Assembly: GCF_004514475.2 (NCBI RefSeq)
Contig: NZ_MYFO02000009.1
Span: forward strand, 1 to 64,000
Direction of reading: 5' to 3'
Length of the DNA: 64,000 bases
DNA from: Paenibacillus athensensis
Lineage (GTDB): Bacteria > Bacillota > Bacilli > Paenibacillales > NBRC-103111
Position numbers and translations under genes: made by a program. The notes under the pieces are model-generated. The model searched no databases, was not told the origin of the DNA, and was given only the letters and a program-made list of their open reading frames with translations. Shown here in pieces: positions 42,099 to 50,168 of the stretch (within the stretch, counting starts at the first letter, position 1; each line of letters starts with the position of its first letter).

Positions 42099-43172
42099 TC
42101 AGACCTGCGGTTTCAGCCGGACGCCCTCGACGCGGGACGGCGGCAAAAGGCCGGCTCTGGCGGTGCCGCTCAACCGCTTGCCCTGAACGGACACATCGAA
42201 TTTGAGATTCAACGACATGGGCTTGGTAACGCGTTGCGACCACATCATGCGGTTGCCTGTGATCACCGGATCGACGAAAGCGACGATGTCGTCGCCTTGC
42301 GCGGCGCTGCCTCGCAGGACGCCATCGCGGGCGATAATGTGCAAGACGACTTGCTGCTTGCCGATTGGCGTGAAAATCGTTGTCTGCCAAGAGCCGTCAA
42401 AGACGGCCGGGCTGTCGGCGGCCGTTTCGTCCAGCGGGGTTGCTGCGACCGGATTCGGTGCGACCGATGTCTGTCCGGCCTGAAGCGGCGCGTCGGCGGG
42501 CTCGGCTGGGGCACCGGCCGTATGGGCCGGTACGCGGCCCTCGGCTCGCCATACGGTACCGCGGCGCTCGTATTCAAACAGCCGCTCCACCGCATGCGCC
42601 ACCTGCGGCCCCCATTCGCGTTCCACCAGATACAGTGCCACGTCCAGCCCTGACGTCACGCCGCCGCCCGTAACCAGACGCCCGTCTACAACGACTCTGG
42701 CGTCCACGAATCGCGCGCCTGTTGCGACCAGCGCCTCCCGGCCGAGCGTATGCGTGGAGGCGTAGCGGTCGGCCAGCAATCCGTCCATCGCCAGCAGCAA
42801 CGAGCCGCCGCATACGGTAGAAACCGTCAGGCGCTCATTGCGCAGCGCTTGCCTTATGAGCGGCATCAGCCCGCTGTCCTTGGCTGCCAGCAGTTGGGCG
42901 ACGACGGAAGTTGGCCCGATATCGGCCGGATCAACGCTTCCCATCGCCCCGGGGATCAGCACAATGCCGCTTTTGTCCGGGTCGAGCGCCCCTGCAGCCG
43001 GCAGACCGGGACCGTTCATGCCGCTGGGAACGATACGCGCTCCCTCTGCACTGACGAAGCTGATTTGCAGCGCGTCCGGGCAGATGAGCTGCGCGGCGGC
43101 AAACACCTCATAAGGCGCTACGGCATCCATCAGATCGAAGCCGTCGAACAAAACCATTTGTACACTCAGCAT
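42099..43172 (-). CDS. DJ-1/PfpI-family protein fused to a small beta-rich C-terminal domain
   Basis: The 357-residue protein has a DJ-1/PfpI (class I glutamine amidotransferase-like) domain at about 1-195. It opens VQMVLFDGFDLMDAVAPYEVF, has the nucleophile elbow STVCGGSLLL with Cys121, and ends with TGGGVTSGLDVALYLVER. A linker rich in Ala/Pro (about 210-250) leads to a C-terminal beta module of about 100 residues with the pattern W-TTIFTPIG-QQ...LRGSA...MMWSQRVTKPMSLNLKF...LSGTARAG, which I cannot name. ATG 43172 is chosen for the AAAGGAGG before it. It follows the DUF2306 gene by four bases. Confidence 0.8.
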   Translation of the reverse strand: MLSVQMVLFDGFDLMDAVAPYEVFAAAQLICPDALQISFVSAEGARIVPSGMNGPGLPAAGALDPDKSGIVLIPGAMGSVDPADIGPTSVVAQLLAAKDSGLMPLIRQALRNERLTVSTVCGGSLLLAMDGLLADRYASTHTLGREALVATGARFVDARVVVDGRLVTGGGVTSGLDVALYLVEREWGPQVAHAVERLFEYERRGTVWRAEGRVPAHTAGAPAEPADAPLQAGQTSVAPNPVAATPLDETAADSPAVFDGSWQTTIFTPIGKQQVVLHIIARDGVLRGSAAQGDDIVAFVDPVITGNRMMWSQRVTKPMSLNLKFDVSVQGKRLSGTARAGLLPPSRVEGVRLKPQV

Positions 43173-43176
43173 CTGT

Positions 43177-43827
43177 TTATCGTCCTCCTTTGCGCGGTCG
43201 GGCAGGATTGTTACGCCAGCTTCTCGCCACAGCTTCCGCGGCAAGCGGCAGCAACACCATCGTGCCGATCAAGCCCCCGGTGTAGGCGGTCTCGTAGGCC
43301 AGCCCGAACATTGCGGATAATAGCGTCAGCAGCAGATGGATGCTCGGATTTGTAAAGCAAAAGGCATAGCTGCGCAGCATCCAGCGGCGATGGAGATCGA
43401 AGCGTCTTCGTTTAATTTGGATCAACGCCGTCGTGGTGACAGCAAGCCAAGCCAGATTCCAGAAGTTGAACAGCATACTGACGAGCCGCCCGCCGGTCGC
43501 ATACGGAGCCATGTAGCCTGAGGTCACCACTACGGCCAGCACGCATATCACATAGACGTACCCGATCAACCTGTGCAGACGCAGACGAACCTTCATTGCG
43601 CCCGTTGCGATGTTGACGGCTCCAGCAAGCAGCCCCGTACAAGCCGCTGCAATATGCACATCCAGTACGGTTAACCAGACCGGCACGCGAATGGCGCGGC
43701 CCATTCCGGACTTGTGCGCGAGAAATTCCGCAGCTCCCGGATCGGCGACGAAACGATTCCACAGCGTCCAGACAATCAGGATCACTGCAACGGCCATTAA
43801 TCCGCCGTATAAACGTCCCTGCTTCAT
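43177..43827 (-). CDS. DUF2306 membrane protein
   Basis: The 216-residue membrane protein has six hydrophobic segments. The conserved core HRLIGYVYVICVLAVVVTSGYMA, FNFWNLAWLAV, and LHRRWMLRSYAFCFTNPSIHLL is typical of DUF2306, with His in the helix ends that could bind a cofactor. The start ATG has AGGGGGAG five bases upstream. It is the first gene of a two-gene unit with the DJ-1-like protein. Function is unknown. Confidence 0.78.
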   Translation of the reverse strand: MKQGRLYGGLMAVAVILIVWTLWNRFVADPGAAEFLAHKSGMGRAIRVPVWLTVLDVHIAAACTGLLAGAVNIATGAMKVRLRLHRLIGYVYVICVLAVVVTSGYMAPYATGGRLVSMLFNFWNLAWLAVTTTALIQIKRRRFDLHRRWMLRSYAFCFTNPSIHLLLTLLSAMFGLAYETAYTGGLIGTMVLLPLAAEAVARSWRNNPARPRKGGR

Positions 43828-44023
43828 CAAAACTCCCCCTTAACAGTACTTCCATGACTGTTTCCCAGTTTACCGGCAAGCTGTCTCAAGAACGCGGACA
43901 TCAGCGTCACAAAACCGTCTCAAACCCGTCACGACCTGCACCGACCACCCTGCCGCAAGGCCAAAACGTGTTATACTGATCCTACATTCCGGTCCGTATC
44001 GGGCCTCAAAGGTTGGGATTGCC

Positions 44024-44710
44024 ATGAAGCCAGCGCCGACGATTCTGGTCGTTGACGACGATGTCAGCATTGCCTTGCTGATGAAAGATTTTTTAGCCAA
44101 TGACGGCTTTCAGGTCGTGACGGCTCACGATACGCCTTCGGCGCTTGCTCTCTTCGAACGGCTGCCGGTCGACGGGCTGATTGTCGATGTGATGATGCCT
44201 GGACAAGACGGCTTTGAACTATGCCGAAAAATTCGCGAAACGAGTCAGGTGCCGATTTTGTTTCTCAGCGCGCGTGACGACGATTTGCACAAAATCCGCG
44301 GACTTGGTCTGGGCGGGGACGATTATATCGTGAAAACGGCTTCGCCGGTCGAGGTCGTCGCACGCGTCAAGGCGGTGCTGCGCAGATCGGGCGCATCCGC
44401 AAAACCGGAGACGGAAGCCGTGATCAATTATGGTCGGCTGCAGTGGAATGTGAAGGCTCGCGAGGTATGGGTCGACGGCTCTCCGGCAGCGTTGACGCCT
44501 AAAGAATACGAGGTGTTCAAGCTGTTTGCCGAACACCCGCGGCAGGTGCTGACGTATGAGCTGCTGCTGGAGCGTTTCTGGGACGGATTTGGCGACAAGC
44601 ATACGGTGCGCGTGCTGATCGCTCGCTTGCGCGAAAAGATGGAGCCCGAACCGGACGCGCCGCTGTTTATTACCAATGTGTGGGGCATCGGCTATCGGTT
44701 CGAGGGTTAA
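44024..44710 (+). CDS. OmpR-family response regulator (1)
   Basis: The 228-residue regulator has a receiver domain with the acidic pocket D11-D12-D13 and phospho-acceptor D55 in LIVDVMMPG. The conserved Lys104 is followed by Thr105 where nearly all relatives have Pro (VKTA instead of VKPF). The winged-helix DNA-binding domain covers about 130-228 (LTPKEYEVFKLFAEHPRQVLTYELLLERFW, GIGYRFEG). The promoter likely uses TATACT at about 43973. It is followed after five bases by its kinase and then a small membrane protein. Confidence 0.9.
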   Translation: MKPAPTILVVDDDVSIALLMKDFLANDGFQVVTAHDTPSALALFERLPVDGLIVDVMMPGQDGFELCRKIRETSQVPILFLSARDDDLHKIRGLGLGGDDYIVKTASPVEVVARVKAVLRRSGASAKPETEAVINYGRLQWNVKAREVWVDGSPAALTPKEYEVFKLFAEHPRQVLTYELLLERFWDGFGDKHTVRVLIARLREKMEPEPDAPLFITNVWGIGYRFEG

Positions 44711-44715
44711 GCGCG

Positions 44716-45801
44716 ATGAGGACGGTCAAGGTGCGCACGCTGTTGCTTGCCGCTGTGTTCCTGATCACGACATTGTCGTGGATGACGTATGTGGTCGTGC
44801 TGCTCGCCGAAACGGGATCGCTGCGGATCGGAGACGGGGAGCCGAGCCGGACCGGACTGGGGCTGGCGGCGGTCATCGGCCTGCTGGGAGGAGTCGCTGT
44901 ATTTGGATACGGCTTGCACCGTTGGGTCATTCGCCCGCTGGAGGCGACGGCTGCTGCGGCGCGGCAAATTGCCGAAGGCGAACTGGAGGTAAAGCTGCCG
45001 TCATCGGGCGTGCGGGAGATTGCCGAGGTCAAGATCGGGTTCGAGGCGATGGTGGCCGGATTGCGCCGTTCGATGGAACGCCAAGGCACATTGGAGGAGG
45101 AACGGCGTTTTGTCATTGGAGCGATTGCCCATGATTTGCGCACGCCGCTTTTTGCCTTGAACGGATATCTGGAGGGGCTGAAGCGCGGCATTGCTTCGAC
45201 GCCCGAGCAGGTCGAACGTTACGTCAACGTGTGTATGGACAAATCGGCACAGTTGGACCGGCTGGTTGCGGACCTGCTGATCTTTGCCAAAACGGAGTAC
45301 ATGGAAGCGCAGCTTCAGACGCAGCAGGTGGCGCTTGCCGGGCTGTTGGGCAAAGCAATCGAAACGATCAGCCATTTGGCCGAAGCCAAGCAGCTTGTTT
45401 TTCATTTAACTGCGCCGCCGGAGAGCAACCAAGACAATACGGTCTGCGCCGACGCGTATTTGCTGGAGCGGGCGTTTAATAATCTGCTGGACAACGCGGT
45501 CCGGCATACGCCCGGAGGCGGCGTCATTCACGTGTCCTGGTCACGGAGCGCTGCTGGAGCAGAGGTCGTTATTCGCGACTCGGGCACGGGCATCCCGGAA
45601 GCGGAGCGGGAGCGCGTGTTCGAGCCGCTATACCGTGGAGAAGCGTCGCGCAATCGCGAGTCGGGCGGCAGCGGGCTGGGACTGACGATTGCACGGCGGA
45701 TTTTTCAGGCGCATGGCGGTCATTTGTCGATCGCTAACCATCCCGAAGGAGGAGCGGTGGTCACGGGCTGGCTGCCGATGCAGCGGAATCCCGCGGAATA
45801 A
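44716..45801 (+). CDS. Sensor histidine kinase (1)
   Basis: The 361-residue kinase has two membrane helices (about 8-32 and 52-72) with only about 20 residues between them. A HAMP linker follows, then HisKA with H139 in IAHDLRTPLFALNGYLEGL and an ATPase domain with NNLLDNAVRHTPGG, DSGTGIPEAE and GGSGLGLTIARRI. The tiny external loop suggests sensing within the membrane or through a partner, such as intramembrane-sensing kinases answering to envelope antibiotics; this is inference. The binding site before the ATG is weak (GAGGGTTAAG), consistent with coupling to the regulator stop six bases upstream. Confidence 0.9.
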   Translation: MRTVKVRTLLLAAVFLITTLSWMTYVVVLLAETGSLRIGDGEPSRTGLGLAAVIGLLGGVAVFGYGLHRWVIRPLEATAAAARQIAEGELEVKLPSSGVREIAEVKIGFEAMVAGLRRSMERQGTLEEERRFVIGAIAHDLRTPLFALNGYLEGLKRGIASTPEQVERYVNVCMDKSAQLDRLVADLLIFAKTEYMEAQLQTQQVALAGLLGKAIETISHLAEAKQLVFHLTAPPESNQDNTVCADAYLLERAFNNLLDNAVRHTPGGGVIHVSWSRSAAGAEVVIRDSGTGIPEAERERVFEPLYRGEASRNRESGGSGLGLTIARRIFQAHGGHLSIANHPEGGAVVTGWLPMQRNPAE

Positions 45802-45871
45802 GGGGAACTTGAGCGCAGGTCTGACCAAGCTTTTCAGATAAGCTGCGGCAAGGAAAGAAAGAGGGATCAAA

Positions 45872-46192
45872 TTGAAAGCGGTCATGGCAATTGGTGTAAA
45901 ATCTTTACTGATGTTGATTCCGACGATCCTCGCTTTATGTTTGCTGATCCGTTATTTTCCTGGTACGGGACTAGGAAGAATTGTGGCGATTCCTGAAATC
46001 ATCTTTTTTAATTCGCTCATCGCCGGTTTTGGAACGGTGTTGATCGGGAAATATGCCGCACGGCGCAGAGGTCTGGCTATGGCCGCTTATTTTTTGGTGC
46101 TGCTGCTAACTCTTGCATTTACGCTGGCGTGGTATCCGCAGGAAATCGGCCCGCCTGTGACTGTTCAATTATGGAGATTGCTTTTTGAGTAG
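45872..46192 (+). CDS. Small membrane protein downstream of the two-component genes
   Basis: The 106-residue protein has three hydrophobic segments (about 8-27, 38-60, 68-88) and a short polar tail. I do not recognise the family. TTG 45872 is chosen because AAAGAGGG lies seven bases upstream. It follows the kinase by 70 bases on the same strand and may be an accessory sensor or a target of the system. Confidence 0.6.
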   Translation: MKAVMAIGVKSLLMLIPTILALCLLIRYFPGTGLGRIVAIPEIIFFNSLIAGFGTVLIGKYAARRRGLAMAAYFLVLLLTLAFTLAWYPQEIGPPVTVQLWRLLFE

Positions 46193-46277
46193 CAGCAGGG
46201 GCAGGTTCAGCTTTAGCCGGGTCTAAAAAAATGAAGGGCGACCAGCCCGCGCAACGAATGTCACCGCTCTGCACATA

Positions 46278-46320
46278 AAAGGGACTACGGACCAGCGAGC
46301 TGCTGTCCATAGTCCCTCTT
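46278..46320 (-). terminator. Terminator of the glutathione peroxidase-like gene
   Basis: The 13-position stem AGGGACTACGGAC/GTCCATAGTCCCT with one mismatch is preceded by four A (T run for the minus strand) and followed by a CTTT tail. Confidence 0.75.
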
Positions 46321-46353
46321 TGGCTGCTGTGCCGTTTGCGGCGGCATCGCCTG

Positions 46354-46848
46354 TTACACGCGCGTCGGCACGGCCAGCAGCCGCTTGATGTCGCCGACGA
46401 TTTTGTCCGGCGTTTCGTTGGGGCCGAACCGTTTGACGACGCGACCATCGCGATCGACGAGAAATTTGGTAAAATTCCATTTAATGGATTTAGTGCCAAG
46501 CACACCGCGCGCTTCGCTGCTTAAATGCTTGAACAGCGGATGGGCGTCGGCACCGTTGACGTTGATTTTGGAGAAGAGCGGGAAGGATACGCCAAAGTTC
46601 AGCTCGCATACCTGGGCGATTTCCTCGTTGTGCTCTGCTTCCTGGTTGGCGAATTGGTCGCAAGGAAAGCCCAGTACCGCGAAGCCCTGCGGCCCGAATT
46701 CGTCATGCAGCTGCTGAAGTCCCTTAAATTGCGGCGCAAAGCCGCATTTGGTCGCCGTATTGACGATCAGCAGCACTTGTCCCGCATAGTCCGCTAACGT
46801 TTGTTGCTCCCCGCGAATGGTTTTCACATCATAGGAATAAATAGACAT
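46354..46848 (-). CDS. bsaA: Glutathione peroxidase-like thiol peroxidase
   Basis: The 164-residue cytoplasmic enzyme reduces peroxides through cysteine. NTATKCGFAPQF carries the peroxidatic Cys35, GFPCDQF carries Cys63, and KWNFTKFLVDRDG supplies the Trp-Asn-Phe of the active site. In bacteria without glutathione such proteins use thioredoxin or bacillithiol. The start ATG at 46848 follows CGGAGGCG; an ATG 13 codons earlier has no site and would overlap the operator. It is divergent from ohrR, and the OhrR-type box lies in the 122-base gap, so induction by organic peroxides is likely. Confidence 0.92.
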   Translation of the reverse strand: MSIYSYDVKTIRGEQQTLADYAGQVLLIVNTATKCGFAPQFKGLQQLHDEFGPQGFAVLGFPCDQFANQEAEHNEEIAQVCELNFGVSFPLFSKINVNGADAHPLFKHLSSEARGVLGTKSIKWNFTKFLVDRDGRVVKRFGPNETPDKIVGDIKRLLAVPTRV

Positions 46849-46891
46849 ATCGAACGCCTCCGTAGCCTGTAGGGTAACTTCTCTCAATTAG

Positions 46892-46903
46892 ATTGTATAC
46901 AAT
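46892..46903. promoter_or_regulatory. OhrR-type operator between gpx and ohrR
   Basis: ATTGTATACAAT is a perfect 12-bp palindrome similar to the TACAAT/ATTGTA half-sites reported for OhrR. It lies 44 bases before the gpx start and 68 before ohrR. Confidence 0.6.
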
Positions 46904-46970
46904 TAAATTTGATACGTCAAATATTTCGTGCTACAATAAACGTAAATTGACTTGCAAGGGAGCCGGAATC

Positions 46971-47435
46971 ATGACGACGACAGACCATCAGCTCAAGCTG
47001 GAGAATCAGCTTTGCTTCGCTTTTTATGCGTGCTCGCGCGAGATTACGAAGCTGTACCGTCCCATTTTGGCTGAGCTGGGTCTGACCTATACGCAATACA
47101 TTACCCTGCTGGCTTTGTGGGAAAAGGACGGCGTCGGCGTCAAGGAGCTGGGCGAGCGCTTGTATCTGGATTCAGGGACGCTGACGCCGTTGCTCAAGAA
47201 GCTGGAGACGACAGGGCTACTCACCCGGACTCGCAGCAAGGCGGATGAGCGCAGTGTTGTGATTGAACTGACCGCAGCAGGACGGGCGCTCAAGGAGCGG
47301 GCGGCGGAGGTGCCGGGCAAGCTGTATGCTTGCGCCGGGCTGCGTGAAGAGGATTTGGCCGGCATTCGCTCGCAGCTGCAAGCGCTGCTGCAGCGGGTTG
47401 ACGCCGACGCCCAGGCTGACAGGAACGCAAGGTAA
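46971..47435 (+). CDS. ohrR: Organic hydroperoxide regulator OhrR (MarR family)
   Basis: The 154-residue repressor has LENQLCFAFYACSREITKLY, with Cys15 at the same position as the redox-sensing Cys15 of Bacillus OhrR, and a MarR winged helix (about 45-110: VKELGERLYLDSGTLTPLLKKLETTGLLTRTRSKADERSVVIELT). A second Cys (Cys21) and Cys near 130 are present. ATG 46971 is chosen because AAGGGAG lies eight to ten bases before it and Cys15 then falls into place. In the usual case the target is ohr; here no ohr gene is next to it and the partner is the peroxidase. Confidence 0.92.
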   Translation: MTTTDHQLKLENQLCFAFYACSREITKLYRPILAELGLTYTQYITLLALWEKDGVGVKELGERLYLDSGTLTPLLKKLETTGLLTRTRSKADERSVVIELTAAGRALKERAAEVPGKLYACAGLREEDLAGIRSQLQALLQRVDADAQADRNAR

Positions 47436-47449
47436 AAGGAGGACGACGG

Positions 47450-47908
47450 GTGCCCGTTATTCGACTGGAATTTGATGTTGCAGCGCCGCCTTCCGTTTGC
47501 TTCGATTTGTCCAGAAGCATCGATTTGCACATGGCATCGACGGCTCCTACCAACGAGGTGGCGATTGCCGGACGCACCAGCGGGCTGATCGGGCTCGGGG
47601 AAACGGTGACGTGGGAAGCGACGCATTTTGCCATTCGTCAACGGCTGACTTCGGAGATTACAGCGTTCGAGTCGCCGGTTTATTTTGTGAATGAAATGGT
47701 GAGCGGTGCTTTTAAGCGTTTCCGGCACGAGCATCGGTTTGAAAGCCGCGGCGAGGGGACGCTGATGACGGATATTTTTGACTATACCTCTCCGTTGGGA
47801 CCGCTTGGGCGGCTGGCGGATGCGCTGTTTCTTTACCGTTATATGAAAAGGCTGCTGGTGCGCCGCAACCTGTATATCAAGCAGGCGGCCGAAAGCGGAC
47901 TCGTCTAG
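47450..47908 (+). CDS. SRPBCC-superfamily (polyketide cyclase-like) protein
   Basis: The 152-residue protein has the START-like layout: VIRLEFDVAAPPSVCFDLSRSIDLHM, TWEATHFAIRQRLTSEITAFESPVYFVNEMVSGAFKRFRHEHRF, LMTDIFDYTSPLGPLGRLADALFLYRYMKRLL. This is the subgroup often annotated as cell-division inhibitor or polyketide cyclase; a lipid-like ligand pocket is expected, with no catalytic function known. The GTG 47450 start follows AAAAGGAGG. It is 14 bases after ohrR, so it shares the peroxide-responsive transcript. Confidence 0.8.
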   Translation: MPVIRLEFDVAAPPSVCFDLSRSIDLHMASTAPTNEVAIAGRTSGLIGLGETVTWEATHFAIRQRLTSEITAFESPVYFVNEMVSGAFKRFRHEHRFESRGEGTLMTDIFDYTSPLGPLGRLADALFLYRYMKRLLVRRNLYIKQAAESGLV

Positions 47909-47962
47909 CACGGGGCGGATGGACGCCGGACTGGCCCATATTTGATCAGGGAGGTGGTACGA

Positions 47963-48013
47963 ATGGCAATTCGGGATTGCCGGATTGGCAAAAGCTCATG
48001 CGAAGCCAGGTAA
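47963..48013 (+). CDS. Leader mini-ORF 1 before the FusB-type gene, 16 residues
   Basis: GGGAGGTGGTACG precedes an ATG opening MAIRDCRIGKSSCEAR and stop TAA. The first codons can form the hairpin GGCAAT/ATTGCC (47965-47981), which competes with TTGCC/GGCAA (47977-47991). It may be a regulatory leader peptide. Confidence 0.4.
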   Translation: MAIRDCRIGKSSCEAR

Positions 48014-48029
48014 GGAGGCGATACTTTGC

Positions 48030-48050
48030 ATGGGCATAACGCTTGAATAG
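48030..48050 (+). CDS. Leader mini-ORF 2 before the FusB-type gene, 6 residues
   Basis: GGAGGCGATACTTTGC precedes an ATG opening MGITLE and stop TAG. Its binding site can be masked by pairing AGGCGA (48016-48021) with TCGCCT (48053-48058). Confidence 0.35.
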   Translation: MGITLE

Positions 48051-48136
48051 CGTCGCCTGGGTGAGTGCGAGATCGTTTTTAATACTTGGCTTTGCCGCAG
48101 ATTTGCATCCCATTAACGAAAAGGGGCTGATCCTGT

Positions 48137-48790
48137 ATGCAGGGACCATTTATTAGAAACCATGAATATAATTTTTTGAACAAACAAGCGGAGCTTGTGC
48201 AGCGTGCGCTGCGGACGAATGCCGGCGCGAATATCGTGCGTTCGGTCAGGGAAGAAGCAGCCGCTCAATTGGCTGCGTTGTTTGTCGCGGCGACCGAGGA
48301 CCAGAAGCGCCTGTTGCTCCGATTGCCGGAGCTCGAAACGGCGGAGCAGCTTGCCGCCTACTGGCAGGAGCTGCAGCCGTACCGGACGGAATTTCCGTTG
48401 CTGGGGGACAAGCAGCTGCAGAAGCTTTTTCCCAAGGTAAAAAAGCTCAAGGCTCCCGACCTGTCGGAGCTTGATCGCCGTCGTCTCACGTATTTCGGCT
48501 GGACGGATCTGGCCATGCACAGACTGTTTATGGTCTATCCGCTGGACGGGCGAATGGTGGGAATCGAAGGGAGATTTACGCCAACGGGCAAAAAAGGGTA
48601 CTGCTTCATCTGCGGTCGGCACGAGGAGCTGGGTCTGTTCTCGGCAATCTCCCGCAAGCGTCCTGCGCATGCTTCGCCGGATTATTATAAAGCAATTGGT
48701 AATTACATGTGTGCGGATAGTCGCGTCTGCAATGAAAGTGTGACGGACCCGGGCGCATTGGAGAGATTTATAAGCGCAGTATTGGATTGA
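48137..48790 (+). CDS. FusB/FusC-family EF-G-binding protein
   Basis: The 217-residue cytoplasmic protein matches the FusB layout: a helical N-terminal half (about 1-100) starting FIRNHEYNFLNKQAELVQRALRTN and a C-terminal treble-clef-like zinc domain with C156-x2-C159 and C192-x5-C198. FusB proteins bind EF-G and free it from the ribosome, giving fusidic-acid resistance in staphylococci; the natural role in soil bacteria is unclear. ATG 48137 follows AAAAGGGGCTGATCC. The 228-base leader contains two mini-ORFs and alternative hairpins. A long hairpin closes the gene. Confidence 0.88.
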   Translation: MQGPFIRNHEYNFLNKQAELVQRALRTNAGANIVRSVREEAAAQLAALFVAATEDQKRLLLRLPELETAEQLAAYWQELQPYRTEFPLLGDKQLQKLFPKVKKLKAPDLSELDRRRLTYFGWTDLAMHRLFMVYPLDGRMVGIEGRFTPTGKKGYCFICGRHEELGLFSAISRKRPAHASPDYYKAIGNYMCADSRVCNESVTDPGALERFISAVLD

Positions 48791-48823
48791 GGAAAACGGT
48801 TCGCAGTTGGTGAAACGATGAAA

Positions 48824-48863
48824 GAGGCCGCCTGGGCATATTGTATGCCTTGGCGGCTTCTTT
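48824..48863. terminator. Bidirectional terminator after the FusB-type gene
   Basis: A 17-position stem from GAGGCCGCCTGGGCATA to TATGCCTTGGCGGCTTC (one mismatch, three G-T pairs, loop TTG) is flanked by short T runs on both strands. Confidence 0.75.
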
Positions 48864-48899
48864 ACGTGTGTTCGGCAGCTGTTCGTCGCAGGCAGCGGG

Positions 48900-50168
48900 T
48901 TACTTGCCGGCAGCTTCCAGCTCGGCGATTTTCAGCTTGTATTGCTCCAGCAGCTTGCCAAGCGCGGGGCGGATGGTTGCGGCGTCTTGGGACGGCGCGA
49001 CGCGAGCCAGCTCCAGCTTTGCTTGCAGGAAGGACAGTTCGGCTGCGGACGGTGCAGCTGCGATGAACATGACGGCTTTGGCTTCGCCTGGAGCGTCAGC
49101 GGCTTCGGCACGGACTCCCGCAGGTGCTTCGGCAGTCGGTGACGGCAGCAGCCGGACGGCTTGCAGAAGGTCGGTGACAGGGGCGGTGAAGGTCACCGGA
49201 ACGGTTACGTCTGGAGCTAGGGGCAGCTCTTGCGTGGTTACACCGTTGACGGTTTTCTCGATGGTGAGTGCACCGGAGCCGTCATCGCTGTGGGTGATAC
49301 GCAGCGTAGCTGTACCCTTGGCCGCGGCAGGCTCGACCGTTTCTACGGCGCTGGGGCTGTCGTCGGCGTCGGTCGGCGCAGCCAGCTCGGCGGGTGCCTG
49401 CAGCGGGGCGGGCGACGTCCACGCCTCGAGGTCGAGCTGGCCGGCGTTGGCCGGGCCGCACGCGTTCAGCGGCAGCGCCGGCAGGGCGGGCAGCGTCTGG
49501 GCAACAGGCCCGGCCGTCAGCGCCTCGACGCCTGTGGGTGCGGCTTCGGCTGCGTTGACGTCTGGCGTCGGCGCGGGTGCAGGAGCCGCGGCCGTGGCGT
49601 CGCTGCCCGGGGCAGGCGCGGGTGCCGCGACGGCGATGCTGCCGCTGTCGAGCGGCGCGGGGGCCGGAGCAGCACCTTCGTCGCCGCTGCCCGCTGCCCG
49701 GGCTGCAGCCGGCTCGGCCTTGACGGCGACGTCCGCCAGCAGCCGGTCCTTGCCGCCGCCCGCCTGGGCGTAGCGCTCCAGCGTCGACTGCCAGTCGGCT
49801 GCCGTTTCCGGCGCGTAGGTCTGCGCGAGCTTCAGCGGGTCGGCCGCAGCGATCGGCGCGACCGCGCGGGTTACGTCCAGCTTGCCATCGCCGCTGCCAT
49901 CGCCACCGTCAGCCACGGCCTCAGCCGCTATGCTGACGACCGCGTCGCCGTCGCCGGTCGCCGCCGTCGGCGCAAAGCCGAGCTCCTCCGGCAGCCGCCA
50001 CGTCAGCGACGCCTGTGCTTCGCCGCCGCCGATGCAGCGGGTCACGACATTCAGCGTCTTGCCCGAATCGGCAGACGAATCGGCTGCGCTGACTGCAAGC
50101 GGAGCCGCCACCGTACATAGCAGCAGCGCGGAGGCGGTCATTTTTTGCACCATCAGTTTGGTTTTCAT
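48900..50168 (-). CDS. Secreted Ala/Pro-rich protein of unknown function
   Basis: The 422-residue protein starts with a Sec signal (MKTKLMVQKM then a hydrophobic LLLCTVAAPLAVSAA). The body is very rich in Ala, Pro, Gly, Asp and Glu with repeats of APAPAP, and has no motif I recognise. A region at about 325-380 (ATLRITHSDDGSGALTIEKTVNG, VTVPVTFTAPVTDLLQAV) resembles beta strands. The tail contains a helical stretch LGKLLEQYKLKIAELEAAGK. The ATG follows GAAGGAGTG. It is divergent from a two-component system 160 bases away and could be its target or signal source. A long plus-strand frame overlaps it but has no binding site. Confidence 0.65.
   Translation of the reverse strand: MKTKLMVQKMTASALLLCTVAAPLAVSAADSSADSGKTLNVVTRCIGGGEAQASLTWRLPEELGFAPTAATGDGDAVVSIAAEAVADGGDGSGDGKLDVTRAVAPIAAADPLKLAQTYAPETAADWQSTLERYAQAGGGKDRLLADVAVKAEPAAARAAGSGDEGAAPAPAPLDSGSIAVAAPAPAPGSDATAAAPAPAPTPDVNAAEAAPTGVEALTAGPVAQTLPALPALPLNACGPANAGQLDLEAWTSPAPLQAPAELAAPTDADDSPSAVETVEPAAAKGTATLRITHSDDGSGALTIEKTVNGVTTQELPLAPDVTVPVTFTAPVTDLLQAVRLLPSPTAEAPAGVRAEAADAPGEAKAVMFIAAAPSAAELSFLQAKLELARVAPSQDAATIRPALGKLLEQYKLKIAELEAAGK

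Noticed and set aside
48841-49773. 310-codon plus-strand Ser/Ala-rich frame
   Set aside because: The minus-strand frame has a signal peptide and a binding site; the plus-strand frame has neither and overlaps a terminator.
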